Source: Dirofilaria immitis
Lineage: Eukaryota; Nematoda; Chromadorea; Rhabditida; Onchocercidae
Assembly (NCBI GenBank): GCA_024305405.1
Contig: JAKNDB010000054.1
Coordinates: 806,001 to 870,000 of the forward strand
Reading direction: 5' to 3'
Length of the DNA: 64,000 nucleotides
A model generated the notes under the pieces. That model saw only the letters and a list, made by a program, of their open reading frames with translations, was not told where the DNA came from and searched no databases. Positions 53,201 through 64,000 of the stretch are shown here, in pieces. Numbering within the stretch: the first letter of the stretch is position 1; each line of letters begins with the position of its first letter. Both the position numbers and the translations under genes were made by a program.

Positions 53201-53744
53201 CAAATTCTGAATTTTTCATTTACATTAAGCATTTATATAATGTAAACAATTTATATACACAATTTTGCTTTTTTTTTAGAAAATATATTTATATTTATGT
53301 AAATATATATCATTTGTTTATTCATTAAAATCAATTTTAAAAAGAGAAATATGTAATAGTTGATAGAGAAAGGAATTGTCTAATAATGATTTTTGATATT
53401 AAATTCTTTTCTTATTTTTTAATTTTCATTTTTCTTTTACATATTTTTATCCTAAGTTATTGATCATTTATGATGATTTTCAATTTTTCATAATATTTCT
53501 CCTTCTTTTAAGCTAATGCTTTTTAAGTTTGTTTATTTATTTTATTCGTTTCTTTTTCGAATCCTTAAATTCAAAAATCATTTTATCAACTTTTTATTGT
53601 TAAGGGTTTTTTCTTTCTTTTTTTATCAAATGAATAATTCGATGATTCACAATCATTTTATAAAATGATTTACTTTTTACTTACATTTTTTTTCGCATAA
53701 ATGTTTCTCCTTTTAACTTAACCTTTCTGTTTGTTTGTTTATTT

Positions 53745-53768
53745 TTTTCTCTCTCTCTCTCTCTCTCT
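53745..53768. repeat. (CT)n microsatellite
   Basis: Short CTCTCTCTCT tract. Confidence 0.85.
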
Positions 53769-55572
53769 TTCATTTTTTCCTAATCCTTAAATTCAGAAAT
53801 GCGTATTGGTGTTTCAAATCCGGTTATTGAATTTTTTTTTTTACTATCACTTCCTTTTTTTTCATTTCAATTTCATTACTGTTAAAAAATTTATTGAAAA
53901 GTTGTAAATGAAAATAAAAATTAAAAGAAAAAAGAAAGAAGAAAAATAAATAGATTTGATTGATAAATTATATATAGAGTATAACATTTGTTTATAAAAT
54001 GATGTATATGTTCCATCTTTTATATTTTTCCATTGGATAAAATAACGAACTTTTCAACTAATTTATTTACTGAACTTTCTTTTTTTTATCTTTCTCTTTT
54101 CTTATCTTCTTTTCCTCTTCTACATTTTAACTCCTTTTTCCCTTCCTTTTTGCTTTTCTTTCTTTCTTAACTTTCTTATTAATATTTTAATTTTTTTTGA
54201 AGTCTGTTTCAGAATTTTTAATTTTACCAACTTTTAAAAAATCTTTAGGAAATATAACTCGATAAATGATTAATTCTTATTTCAATTAATCATTTAGTAG
54301 AATGAAAAAGGAAAAAAAGATAATGATAGATTTTGAGGAGAGAAACAACAAAAGAGAGAGAGAGATAGAGAAGGGAAGAAGTTATGGATGAAGTAAAAAA
54401 GTATGTTTAATAATTTAAAAATGATCATTTTAAAGTAATAGCAAATAGTTTAAAGAAAAAATTAATATTGTATGATTGCAATGTAAATGTTTTAAATAGA
54501 GAAATACAAAATTTCAGAAATAGTATGATAATTTCAAAACATGACATGATAAAAGAAAGGACAAATTTATTAGAGAATACATGAAAAGTGATGGTAAAAA
54601 AAAGTTATGAAAAATAAATGGATTGTAACGATTGATAAAGATTGATAATTTGGGAGAGAAGAAAATGTGAAGATGAGCGATAGAATAGAAAGATTAAAAG
54701 AAGATAGAGAAGATAACGTTAAATAGACAGAGAGATAGATAGATAAATAGAGAGGAAGAGAGAGAGAGAAAACAACAACAATACACCCTTCCCGATTCTC
54801 GATCAGTAATGATTCAAAAAAAAAAACGAACGGATGGACTCTTCTTTCGTTGCACTTTTTGAAAAATGTAATGTCGTGCATATATATATATATGTGTTTG
54901 TGTATTCGTGTCACGTAACTGTTACACGCACGTCTGTATATATATCTTTTATCATCATCAGTAATATATATATGTTATAGAATTTAGCTATATATTTATT
55001 GTTCAAGTTTGTGAAATAAATTCTCGAGAATTATTTGCAGAAATATGACTTATGCGTTTAAATGTATGTTTATGTTTTATTTGTATTATATGCACATTTG
55101 TATATTTTATATATAAATGTTATCATATAAATATTATATTTATTTTTATCAATAATATATATATGCACACTTATATATCGAATTTTATGACAAGTTCATT
55201 ATCCAAGTTGATAAACAATTTTTCAATATTTGTTTATAAATATGAGGAATATAAAAATGATAAATAATAATAGAATGAATAGAAACGAGGAACAATTTAT
55301 TGTTAATCGTTAAATATGAACAATTAAATATTTTCATATTTATACTAATCATCAATGATTTAATATATTCCTTTCAATAATAAATTGAAATATTAAATAT
55401 ATTAATCTATGTAATTATAACAAACTTTATAAATAAATCAATTTAAAATATTGACGTATATGACGTATTTTAGATAATAATAGAAAGATTGACGTACGTA
55501 ATTATATTTCAATATAATACTAAAATATATCTATTCATATTTACTATACGTATGTCACTTTCATGTTGTTAT

Positions 55573-55612
55573 TTTTCTAATTTATATTTATTAATAAATA
55601 TAAATTAGAAAA
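55573..55612. repeat. 40-bp perfect palindrome
   Basis: Left arm TTTTCTAATTTATATTTAT and its exact reverse complement with a 2-base centre. AT-rich; possible cruciform. Confidence 0.9.
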
Positions 55613-57438
55613 TGTATTAATATCAGCCTTTTCATACTTTATCAATTAGAATATTTGTTAATATTAGCTCTTTTATATTTATTTTAATCAAATTATTTAT
55701 TAATATATTTATTAACATTTTCATATTTATAAGTTAACATTTTTATATTTCTTGTTTGGGAATTAATAAATAATCTGATATATTATCAATTTATGCAATA
55801 CTTAACAAATTCCATCTAATCATATCAGATCATTTAGCAATAGTAAAATGTTGAAGCATAAATATTCATGTTTCATTTGATTAAAAGATTATCAATTATC
55901 TTATCACATGATATTTATTTGTTATTATTGCTAACTAAGCTAGCTATCTAACTAATGAATCATTATTTCAATAAAGCCTTAAATAAATAAATGATTGATA
56001 TGATATGATTGCATGGAATTTGAAAGCATTGTTAATGAACAAGTAATTTAGTGCCGTTGCAAATATCATTCATGCATTATGTTTTAAAATGGCATTCATC
56101 TTATCATTCAATAATAACATTCATTTTTATCATTTATCACTTGTTTTTTATTATTTATTTAAATTTACTACTATTTATTCAACCTTTTTTAATTACTCAG
56201 CTTTTTTATCGCTTGAGCTTTTTTGATTTAAATTCTTTATTATTTAGGCTTTTTATCATTTTATTTCTTTTTTCTTTATTTATCATAATTTTTCCACTAT
56301 TTTTTTGCTTTTGTAAGATATCAACTTAACAGATGTTACTATCACATTATGAATTGATCATATGTGAATGATATCGATAATATCCGGTACCAATCATTCG
56401 GAAGTTATGATAAATTAAGATGAAATCATCATAAATTAAAACTATTCTAAAAAGAAACAGAGAGAGAGAGAGAGAAGGTGATATTGAAAAAGAAATGATA
56501 TTAAGCAATCCGAGAATTCCGATTATCGATTAATGATTAATTAGGTTTGTTTTCATGGCAACCTTCTTAATGAATGGAAATGATAATATAATAAGGCTTA
56601 TTGGAAAAAGACTGATCGTCTTAATCCATTTCAACTATATTACATTAGATATTTAGGCTTGTTAATTATCATTCCGTTATTATTCTTATAATACGATTAT
56701 ACAATTGATATATTAGAATAAAATAATCAAAAATAAATGGAAAAGAAAAAACTATTCATAAAAAAATTCGAAGAGAAAGAAAGATTGATAGAAAATAGTT
56801 GTTTGTCTTTGTATTCTTTTTTTTCCAGTATAATAAATTTTGATGTGTTCTTTGATAATCGATTATTTTTTATAGCTGTTTCAATAAAACTTATTACTGT
56901 TTAGTATAAATGAGAGAAAGAAAAAAGAAATAGTAAAGAAGTGAGATGAATAGTAAATCTTTTTTCTTTTCTTATTTAAAATTCATTTAAAAGATTTTTA
57001 AAAAAATTTGAATAAAAACGAGAGAGAGAGAGAGAGAGGGAGAAAGATACTTTTAAATTAAGAAAGATAAGAAAAAAAGAAGAGAAAGAGATAATAAATG
57101 ACCTATGCATAGCATATGTTTCATTTTATTTTAATCGTTGAACTATTCTGCATAAATGCCAAATTATCATAAAGACACTTTTATACAAATATTCTTCTTT
57201 TATCTCCCTCTCTTTCTCTTCTTTTTCTTTCTCTCTCTCCCTATCTTTTCTCTTTTCTCTTTCTCTCTCTTTGTTAAATCTTCTTAATTATGCGATATAA
57301 TTAGAAATTTAGCATAGTTTAAATCACATTTAATAGTTGAATGTCGATCGGATACGATCATTTCACAAACTGAATATTGGATTAAAATCATTCAGAAAGT
57401 AATAAAATTAGCTATTAAACTTTTTGATTATTTCAAAT

Positions 57439-57578
57439 TTCATTTCCATTTCCATTTCCTTTCATTTCCATTTCCTTTCATTTCCATTTCCTTTCATTTC
57501 CATTTCCTTTCATTTCCATTTCCTTTCATTTCCATTTCCTTTCATTTCCATTTCCTTTCATTTCCATTTCCATTTCCA
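57439..57578. repeat. 16-bp minisatellite (TTTCATTTCCATTTCC)n
   Basis: About eight near-perfect units. It yields an artificial Phe/Ser/Pro/Ile/His open frame on the plus strand that is not a gene. Confidence 0.92.
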
Positions 57579-57790
57579 TTATTGGTCTCTTTTTTTTGTT
57601 CAAATGTATCGAATGTGATGTTTTATCATATATCTTTGCACATTGCATATTTCCCATTAATGTTATCACAAAGATTATTTTGCATCAATAATATATATTT
57701 AGTACTTTAATCTTTGATCATTATAATTCGTTGAAATAGTATTATGGAATTTATGAGTTAGTAAAATTTGTTTTGTTTTTATATTTGCAG

Positions 57791-57857
57791 GATTTAAAGT
57801 GATATTTTTTTCTTTTGTATCCACGAAAATTCAGTTACATATAACAATCGGTGAATT
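57791..57857 (+). promoter_or_regulatory. 5' leader of the gene at 57858
   Basis: A TTTGCAG acceptor ends at 57790 and the leader runs 67 bases to the ATG. A second AATTCAG acceptor ends at about 57833. An in-frame TGA lies six bases before the ATG, supporting that ATG as the start. Confidence 0.5.
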
Positions 57858-60799
57858 ATGACGCATCGTCGTCCATCAATGGGTCAATTGAAGCATCGAA
57901 TTTTTCGAAGGTTTGTTTAAAATTTTAAAAATGATATCATAAATTTACATGATATAATCAATTTTTATGATATGTGGTTTTGGTGATGAAGTCTGATAAG
58001 ATATCTTCAATAATCATCATTTTAAATAATACTTTCAAACTGTAATATCAGCGGATTTTTTTTTATTTTTAATTGGTGATTTGATAAGATTAAGAGCGGT
58101 CGTTATCAGCGTGTTATTTCTTAGATATGGTTATACTTAACGCGAACGATATAATTATTGCCATCATGATAATCTTTCAATCAACTACCATTTGATTAAA
58201 TTCATTGAGTAATTTTAAATCAAATAAAATTGAGTAAAATTAATTTAGGCGTAAAGTTGATATAGCTTTATTAACAATTATGATTAATATTTAGCAATGA
58301 ACTGAATTCAAGACATCGCTATACGACAGTTTCATATTTTATTATTTAGACAATACTTCCCATCAATTAGAAATAATATTGTGGTATGATTTTTTGATAG
58401 TTTTAAAGATTAGCGATTGTATCTTAGTGACTGATAAGTTATCGAGCAGCGAAGCTGCAATATTTATTATCAGTATTTAATGTTTAGGGAAATTAGAAAA
58501 ATCATAAAAATCAATTAAATGAATAAGTCGATTAAATGATTGATAATAATCGCTTTTAGAATCAAAATTTGAATTTCAGTATTTTATCCATTGCAGTTTA
58601 TTTATTATTTAATTTTTATTTTAAATAGCCTTTAATACATAACAATTTCAATTAGTTGTATTGCAGTGATTTCGAAAAAATTTTGAAATATAAAAGACAA
58701 AGAATGGAAAAGAAAAGAAAAGAATTGAAATAAATATGAAAGATATTGGACTAAATGGATATTTTTATAAAATTTTGTGTTTCAGGAAGAGCGCAAGTTT
58801 TACGAAAATTGAACTTGATGGGGAACATAATGGTGAAGAAGTGGATGATAGTGGGACAAAAATGCAGCATCAGGTTCGAGAACGTGGACGAACGCAATGG
58901 GACGATCACTGCGACGAAAATTAAATGCTTTTCGGAAGGATACTAATGATAATGAAAGGTATTATTAAAAATCGACCAATAAATTTGCGTAAAATTCGGA
59001 TATCAAAAGTAATGTTTGACAATGTTGAAAAAAGATATGAATGTATATAATAACAAATATGACTGGAAGTTGACATGCATATATAAATCTTTCTATGAGG
59101 ATTTTTAATGTTTAATGTAATCGAAATGAGGTGCTGCATAAAATATTTTTCACTAGTTTATTTTTATTCTCGAGATCGATTGCCATTTATCTAATGCTTG
59201 CATTATTTGTCTGCTTTTTAATAATCAAAATATTTCTTTATTGCTTATTTGAATTTATTTTCTTGCTCGATTATATCGAATGATAAATTGTACTAATGCT
59301 TCTTTTGAGGTGTTTTTTTGCTATGAATAACATCAATAACTTATTACATTTTATTCACTAATTAATCTATTCGAGATTTAAAAAATTCTCTTCAAGATTT
59401 TGTTTATTTTTAAAATTTGAACGAGCAAACTTGAAATTCTAATTTAGAGATAAAAAAGATGAGCAACTGGTTTCAGTTACATTTTAGCCTTTTTCCTATA
59501 ACAAAAATTTGTAATGCTTCATTGTTGTATATTGCACACTTCATCCTTCAACTAATTTTATTTGTTAAATCTTTTAACTAATATTGAAATCAAAATCAGT
59601 TATATATTTCAATTGTATTGATTTTATACGATAATTTGTTTTCATTTTTTCTTTTGTTTTCGCAATATTATACAATTATTATGATTATTATCATCATGTC
59701 TTTTTTGTTTATCATTTATTTGATTGTATAATTTCATTTTCAGTTCGGATACTTCGAAATCAGTACCGGAGCGGGTCACTGTTATTCAACTTCGAAAAAC
59801 TTCCGTAAGGTAAATATGCTTTTTTAATTATTAGTTTTTATTTTGATTATTGTTTTGAATTATTTTACTGTGCAGTGTTGTTTTGAATTATTTTACTGTG
59901 CAGTGTTAGTCTGAAAAATCCGCTTAGTAAGTTTAATATTGGATAGAAAGTTAGCTTTTTTATATTGAAAATAATAGTTTTTTTAACTTTTTTTTGTAAT
60001 AATGCGTGCAATATCTATTACTTCTTATATTTTAGATATAAAATTTAATAATTTCTAAACTTTTTTCTTTCTAACTTTACACTTATTTGACATTTTGTTG
60101 TATTATTTTATAATGTAATTGTTTTATTGAATAATTTAAAATTTGATTTGTTTATTTTAATTGTTTATTGGATAAACAAAAAGGAAATAAAAAGAGATTA
60201 ATATATTAATTCGAATAGGAAATATTGCTATTAAATTCCCTTATTTCTTCACTTTTTCTTTTATATAATATATATTATCGAAAGAATAAAAAATTTTAAA
60301 AGAACAAAAAAATAGAATTGAAAAGAATAGAATAAAATAAAAATTATTTTCAATTATTCTTTACATTAACAGAGAAATTCAATATTTTTAAATTTTTGGA
60401 AAAATTTTAAATGGAATGAATGTTTTTTCTTCAGGAATGTAATTTTTTATTTTTTTTTGGAATCTAATTGATTAATTTTGACTAAAATAAAAGAGATAGA
60501 AGAGATAACAATTTCCTTCGTTTCTAGTAAACTTAGCTATAAATGGTATTATTTACAAAGAACAGATGAAATATTTTCTCTTTTTGAAACCGAAAATTCC
60601 AATCAGTGTAAAAAGAATGTGAAAAACAGTTTTGAAATAGTAAAGAGAGAGAGAAGGAGAGAGAGAGAGAGAGAGATTTTAATCACATGATTTTTAGCGA
60701 TGCTATTTTCATTATCTGATCATATATATATATATTTTTTTCATTTAACTTCAGGGCAAACTATCACTTGGTGCAATCAAAAATATGGGTGGCTCCATT
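57858..60799 (+). CDS. Unrecognised basic, Ser-rich protein, 5' part only (continues beyond window)
   Basis: Exons: 57858-57910, 58786-58958, 59744-59804 (or -59809), 60755 to about 60799. Exon 1 reads MTHRRPSMGQLKHRIFRR. Exon 2 reads KSASFTKIELDGEHNGEEVD then, after a frame break at the A5 run 58858-58862, NAASGSRTWTNAMGRSLRRK and on to DTNDNE. Exon 3 reads SSDTSKSVPERVTVIQLRKTS and exon 4 GKLSLGAIKNMGGSI. Several RRxS/RKxS sites (RRPS, RKSAS, RKTS) suggest basophilic-kinase phosphorylation; this is inference. No signal peptide or membrane helix. With one base restored in exon 2 the phases 2-2-0 agree throughout. Exon 3 has two overlapping donors (TCC|GTAAGG and AAG|GTAAAT); only the first keeps exon 4 in the longer frame. 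The end of exon 4 and all later exons are uncertain. I do not recognise the family. Confidence 0.5.
58858..58862 (+). other. Frame break in exon 2 (A5 run) of the gene at 57858
   Basis: Entry phase 2 gives RKSASFTKIELDG...DSGTK and then a stop. The exit needed by exon 3 (phase 2) is reached only through NAASGSRTWTNAMGRSLRRK in another frame. Six A instead of five joins them. Confidence 0.6.
59845..59906. repeat. ~29-bp direct duplication
   Basis: Two copies of GTTTTGAATTATTTTACTGTGCAGTGTT directly after exon 3 of the 57858 gene. Each contains GTGCAG, a potential cryptic acceptor. Confidence 0.85.
60644..60676. repeat. (GA)n microsatellite
   Basis: AGAGAGAGAGA tract about 80 bases before candidate exon 4 of the 57858 gene. 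Confidence 0.9.
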
Positions 60800-61137
60800 G
60801 TTTTATTTTCTCATCTAATAATTGTTGTGAAGTTAAATAAAAATTTTTCAAATATCAGAATCCATCTAATTTATAAATAAATGAATTAGGGAATGCTAAG
60901 AAATAGGAAACATTTTGGCTGATTTAAAAAAAATGAAATATAAAGTAGTAATAATTACATTTTTGATTCTGCAAAATAGGTTCCCTAAGGAAGAGAGGAG
61001 AGAAAAGGAATAGAAATTATGCTTATAACATTTTTTTTTTTAAAAAATTTAGCCAATTTTCATTCAATCATTTTTATATAATCATCATCATTTCATTATA
61101 TATATTTTATATTATTATTTAGCAAGAATTAGACTAA

Positions 61138-61198
61138 TTATTATTATTATTCGTTATTATTTATTACTATTATTATTATTTATTATTATTACTGTTAC

Positions 61199-61238
<40 letters not shown>

Positions 61239-61240
61239 TA
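61138..61240. repeat. (ATT)n microsatellite
   Basis: Interrupted TTATTATTA tract with a long uninterrupted run at about 61200-61236. Confidence 0.92.
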
Positions 61241-61377
61241 TTTATACTACATATAATTCTTGCCTATATATTATAAAACATATATAGATATAAGAAAATA
61301 GATTTCAGGATAAGATGATTAATTGCTTGGTTGATTTGCATTGAGCCCATTAACCGTATGATTTATATTCTATTTAA

Positions 61378-61378
<1 letters not shown>

Positions 61379-61412
<34 letters not shown>
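61379..61412. repeat. (TA)n microsatellite
   Basis: ATATATAT tract. Confidence 0.95.
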
Positions 61413-61415
<3 letters not shown>

Positions 61416-64000
61416 AACATTTTTATTTTATTCTATGCTAAAAAAGGAAAGATAGTTAAATAGAATTTTTGAGTAGGATATGTCATATTATTACTTGACA
61501 AAAAAATGATTAATATTGGATAGAAAAGAAAAAAATGCTTACCAATTATGATTATCGAAATTTGGATTATAATCAGTTGATTAAATAATATCAGCAATAT
61601 TCTATTCAATATTAATACTTTCTTTTCTAAGTAATAATATACATTTTTAGGAATATATTTCTCTTTTTTCTTTGTCGAATTTTAACTTAAATATTTTAAT
61701 AGGAGGAAATTAATGATTGACAATATCGAATTTGGAAATTAAATCAAATTATGATTTTATTAATTTTACCTAACCATTTAATTCATATTATCTTACCTGT
61801 GTGTGTGTGATAATCATTTAATAGCGTATTAATATGAATAGCTATTTGATTAGCTAATTGCCCGAAATGATTAATATATTCAAAATGCGAATTGCTATTA
61901 TCTCAACGATCGAATAATATTTCATTAAATTTGAACAACAATTAGATAATTTTATGGATTGTTCAATTGAATATCGAAAAAACCGAAATTTTTAGTTTTT
62001 ATAATTTTGATTAATTAATTAGTTCTAATTAATTCTTATACTTTGATATAATTATTTTTTATAAAATTTGTATCTTTCTGCAACTATCATTACTATTATT
62101 ATTGTCATTTTTTTTGTTGTTATTGAAAGAATAAAAATTATAGCAAACATTATGGATCATTTGTTTATTAGGTTAACATCGAGATTATATTAATTTTTAT
62201 TCTCGGATCGGAAAATGTGGATTGGATGAGAGCATTTTAATTTCAATGAGTACTTCATCTATTAATTAATTCATTGAAAATAAAAATGAAAAATATTTTA
62301 CGGGAGAATGATATTACTTAAGATAATTGAAAGATTGCAATTACTTGAAATAATTACATTTATTTCCTCAAATAGTTTCCATTCATTTGTTTTATGAAAA
62401 TGCATCAAATTTTAGCGATCATTTTATTCAAAGTTTATCTTAGCCTATCAAATTTGAATTTATCCATATTACTTATGGTAATTTGATTGTACATAGAATT
62501 AAAAGAAGTCCTCCATACATATATCGATTGTATCTAGTAAATATTGCATATCAAAAAATTTGTAAATTTGCATCCATTCATAATTTCGTGATATTGTTGC
62601 TGCGATAGTTAATAATAAAATTTATCGTGATATATAGTTGATAAAAAATAATTGTAGTATTTGTTACTATAATTTAGTTGATGATAAAATTGTAATTATC
62701 AAAGATAATTTTTCTTATTTGTGATTTTAATGTGATCATAATTTATTTAATTTAATTCTTATTATTTCTACTAATTTATGACATCATACAATACATATTT
62801 TATAGTTGTTACCAAATAATTATTTTTAAGTAATAATAATAAAAAGTAGTAAATATTATCAATCATTTCAAGTTATGATATTCCTATAATCATTTAAGCT
62901 TTATAATATATGGTTAAATTTGTACGAATATTTATCAGTTGATTGTGACATAAATTAATTTTTAACTATAAGTTAAAAATTTTTTGGGTCATTAATTGAG
63001 ATAATTTTTAAAAGTTCTAAATAATAATGTTATTTTGGATCAGTGCAATTTTCTGATTTTTAGAAGTATGTTATGGAAATCTAAGATTTTTAAAATTCTA
63101 TTATCGATTATATTTTAAAAATTTGCATTTATTTTGATAGATGTTAGCTTAAATTTTATTGGAGATATTTTGCATACGAACAAAACATATCATATTAAAT
63201 TCTATGTAAATTCTCATTTTTCCATTTCATCCTTGCTTTGCAATTTTGGAATTAGCAATTATGTAAATTAAATTTATTTAAATCCAATTGTATGTCTGTC
63301 ATTTGTTTTAGAATTTCATTATTCTGTACATTATTTTAATTTTTACGAATTGTTATTATTTGGCTATCGTATTGCAATATTTCATTGATGCTTGTTTTTC
63401 AAAAATTTAGATGGTATGATATCGTATAGTTTTCTGTTAATAAGTTCCATTTTAAATTTGAAATTAAAAAAATATTTTTAAAATGTTTGAAATTAATTTC
63501 TGGAATCATCATAGAATTATTTCAGTTTTAAATTATAAGTAAAAACTTATTCAAGATAAATTAAAATATTGTGTCAATAAAATATCAAAAGTATGTATTT
63601 AAGAATTAACCCAAAAACTAATTGAACTAATTAATTAATTCTTTACTGAAATTAAAATGAATAATAGCAAAATTTCAAATTGCTAAGTTGATTTCATTAA
63701 ATGTTAGTTTATTTCATTATACATCTTAGATAAAATATTGTATAATCTTTTTTTCGCAACTATTCCAATTTATAATTTTTGATTATTACTTTTGATTATT
63801 TTAGAAAATATATCGATTAAATGTTGGCATAATTCCATAAATTTTCTATTGTTATCTAAACATTTTCAATTATTTGTTTGTCATAGATATATCGTCGTTA
63901 GAAATAATAGATGTATAAAATTGATAAATTGTCCATATTTGTTCGAAATATTCACCGTGATATAATATCATATTTGCCTACATAACGACGATATGTTTGC
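61413..64000. other. AT-rich DNA, probably intron or flank of the 57858 gene
   Basis: No exon with a convincing reading frame and splice signals is visible to the end of the window. Confidence 0.4.

Larger units (their letters stand above)
34180..57790. other. ~23.6 kb without a supportable gene
   Basis: Between the carboxypeptidase first exon and the next plus-strand gene I find no exon with convincing splice partners or recognisable protein. Open frames here are short and arise from simple sequence or AT-rich chance. The region is rich in tandem repeats (listed separately). 46.5-50.5 kb is slightly less AT-rich and holds two related non-coding blocks. It may be a large first intron or regulatory domain of either flanking gene. 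Confidence 0.5.

Noticed and set aside
54570..54914. 114-codon minus-strand open frame with a hydrophobic Leu/Ser/Tyr stretch
   Set aside because: Driven by GA/TC-rich simple sequence; no splice context or recognisable domain.
57424..57618. 64-codon open frame rich in Phe, Ser, Ile, Pro, His
   Set aside because: It is the translation of a 16-bp minisatellite.
1..64000. Spliced-leader RNA gene, rRNA or autonomous transposon
   Set aside because: No SL1-like sequence, rRNA segment, transposase or reverse-transcriptase motif was recognised on either strand.

Overview
The window looks like nuclear DNA of a nematode, most probably a filarial or related clade III worm. The DNA is very AT-rich, genes are cut into many small exons, and two start codons sit 6 to 10 bases after a TTTCAG/TTTTAG-type acceptor, as expected for spliced-leader trans-splicing. 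The recognised proteins are typical metazoan ones. The species cannot be named from the sequence alone. All gene models below were joined by hand from splice signals, phase and remembered family motifs; no search was run.

Layout: (1) 156-1998 (+) is a five-exon Timeless-interacting protein (TIPIN, Swi3 domain). (2) 2711-3009 (-) holds two tRNA-Ser(UGA) genes, one missing a base in the anticodon stem. (3) 6249-6932 (-) is a weak two-exon candidate gene directly downstream of HMG-CoA reductase. (4) 7166-11409 (-) is a twelve-exon HMG-CoA reductase with the whole catalytic domain but no amino-terminal membrane/sterol-sensing region. (5) 13375-17536 (+) is a six-exon secreted-then-membrane protein with the order signal peptide, Ig, EGF, transmembrane helix, cytoplasmic tail (a neuregulin-like layout). 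(6) 23257-24397 (+) is a two-exon gene for a 90-residue secreted protein. (7) 25273-34179 (-) is a fourteen-exon glutamate carboxypeptidase II (NAALADase, M28 family), a type II membrane zinc peptidase. (8) About 34.2-57.8 kb contains no gene I can support, but many tandem repeats, including a ~1 kb homogenised satellite of 70-bp dimers and a GC-rich 25-bp minisatellite. (9) 57858 to about 60799 (+) is the start of an unrecognised basic, serine-rich protein that probably runs on past the window.

The genes do not form a pathway. HMG-CoA reductase supplies mevalonate for non-sterol isoprenoids (nematodes do not make sterols), TIPIN acts at replication forks, and the carboxypeptidase and the Ig-EGF protein act at the cell surface. 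The most useful cross-cutting observation is that four otherwise well-conserved exons and one tRNA each carry a one-base (or equivalent) indel, mostly in short homopolymers. This points to residual assembly error rather than pseudogenes. No clear undescribed system was found. The best novelty candidates are the Ig-EGF-TM ligand-like protein, the small secreted protein, a 357-bp inverted-repeat element carrying a GC-rich core, and a pair of diverged non-coding segments in the gene desert.
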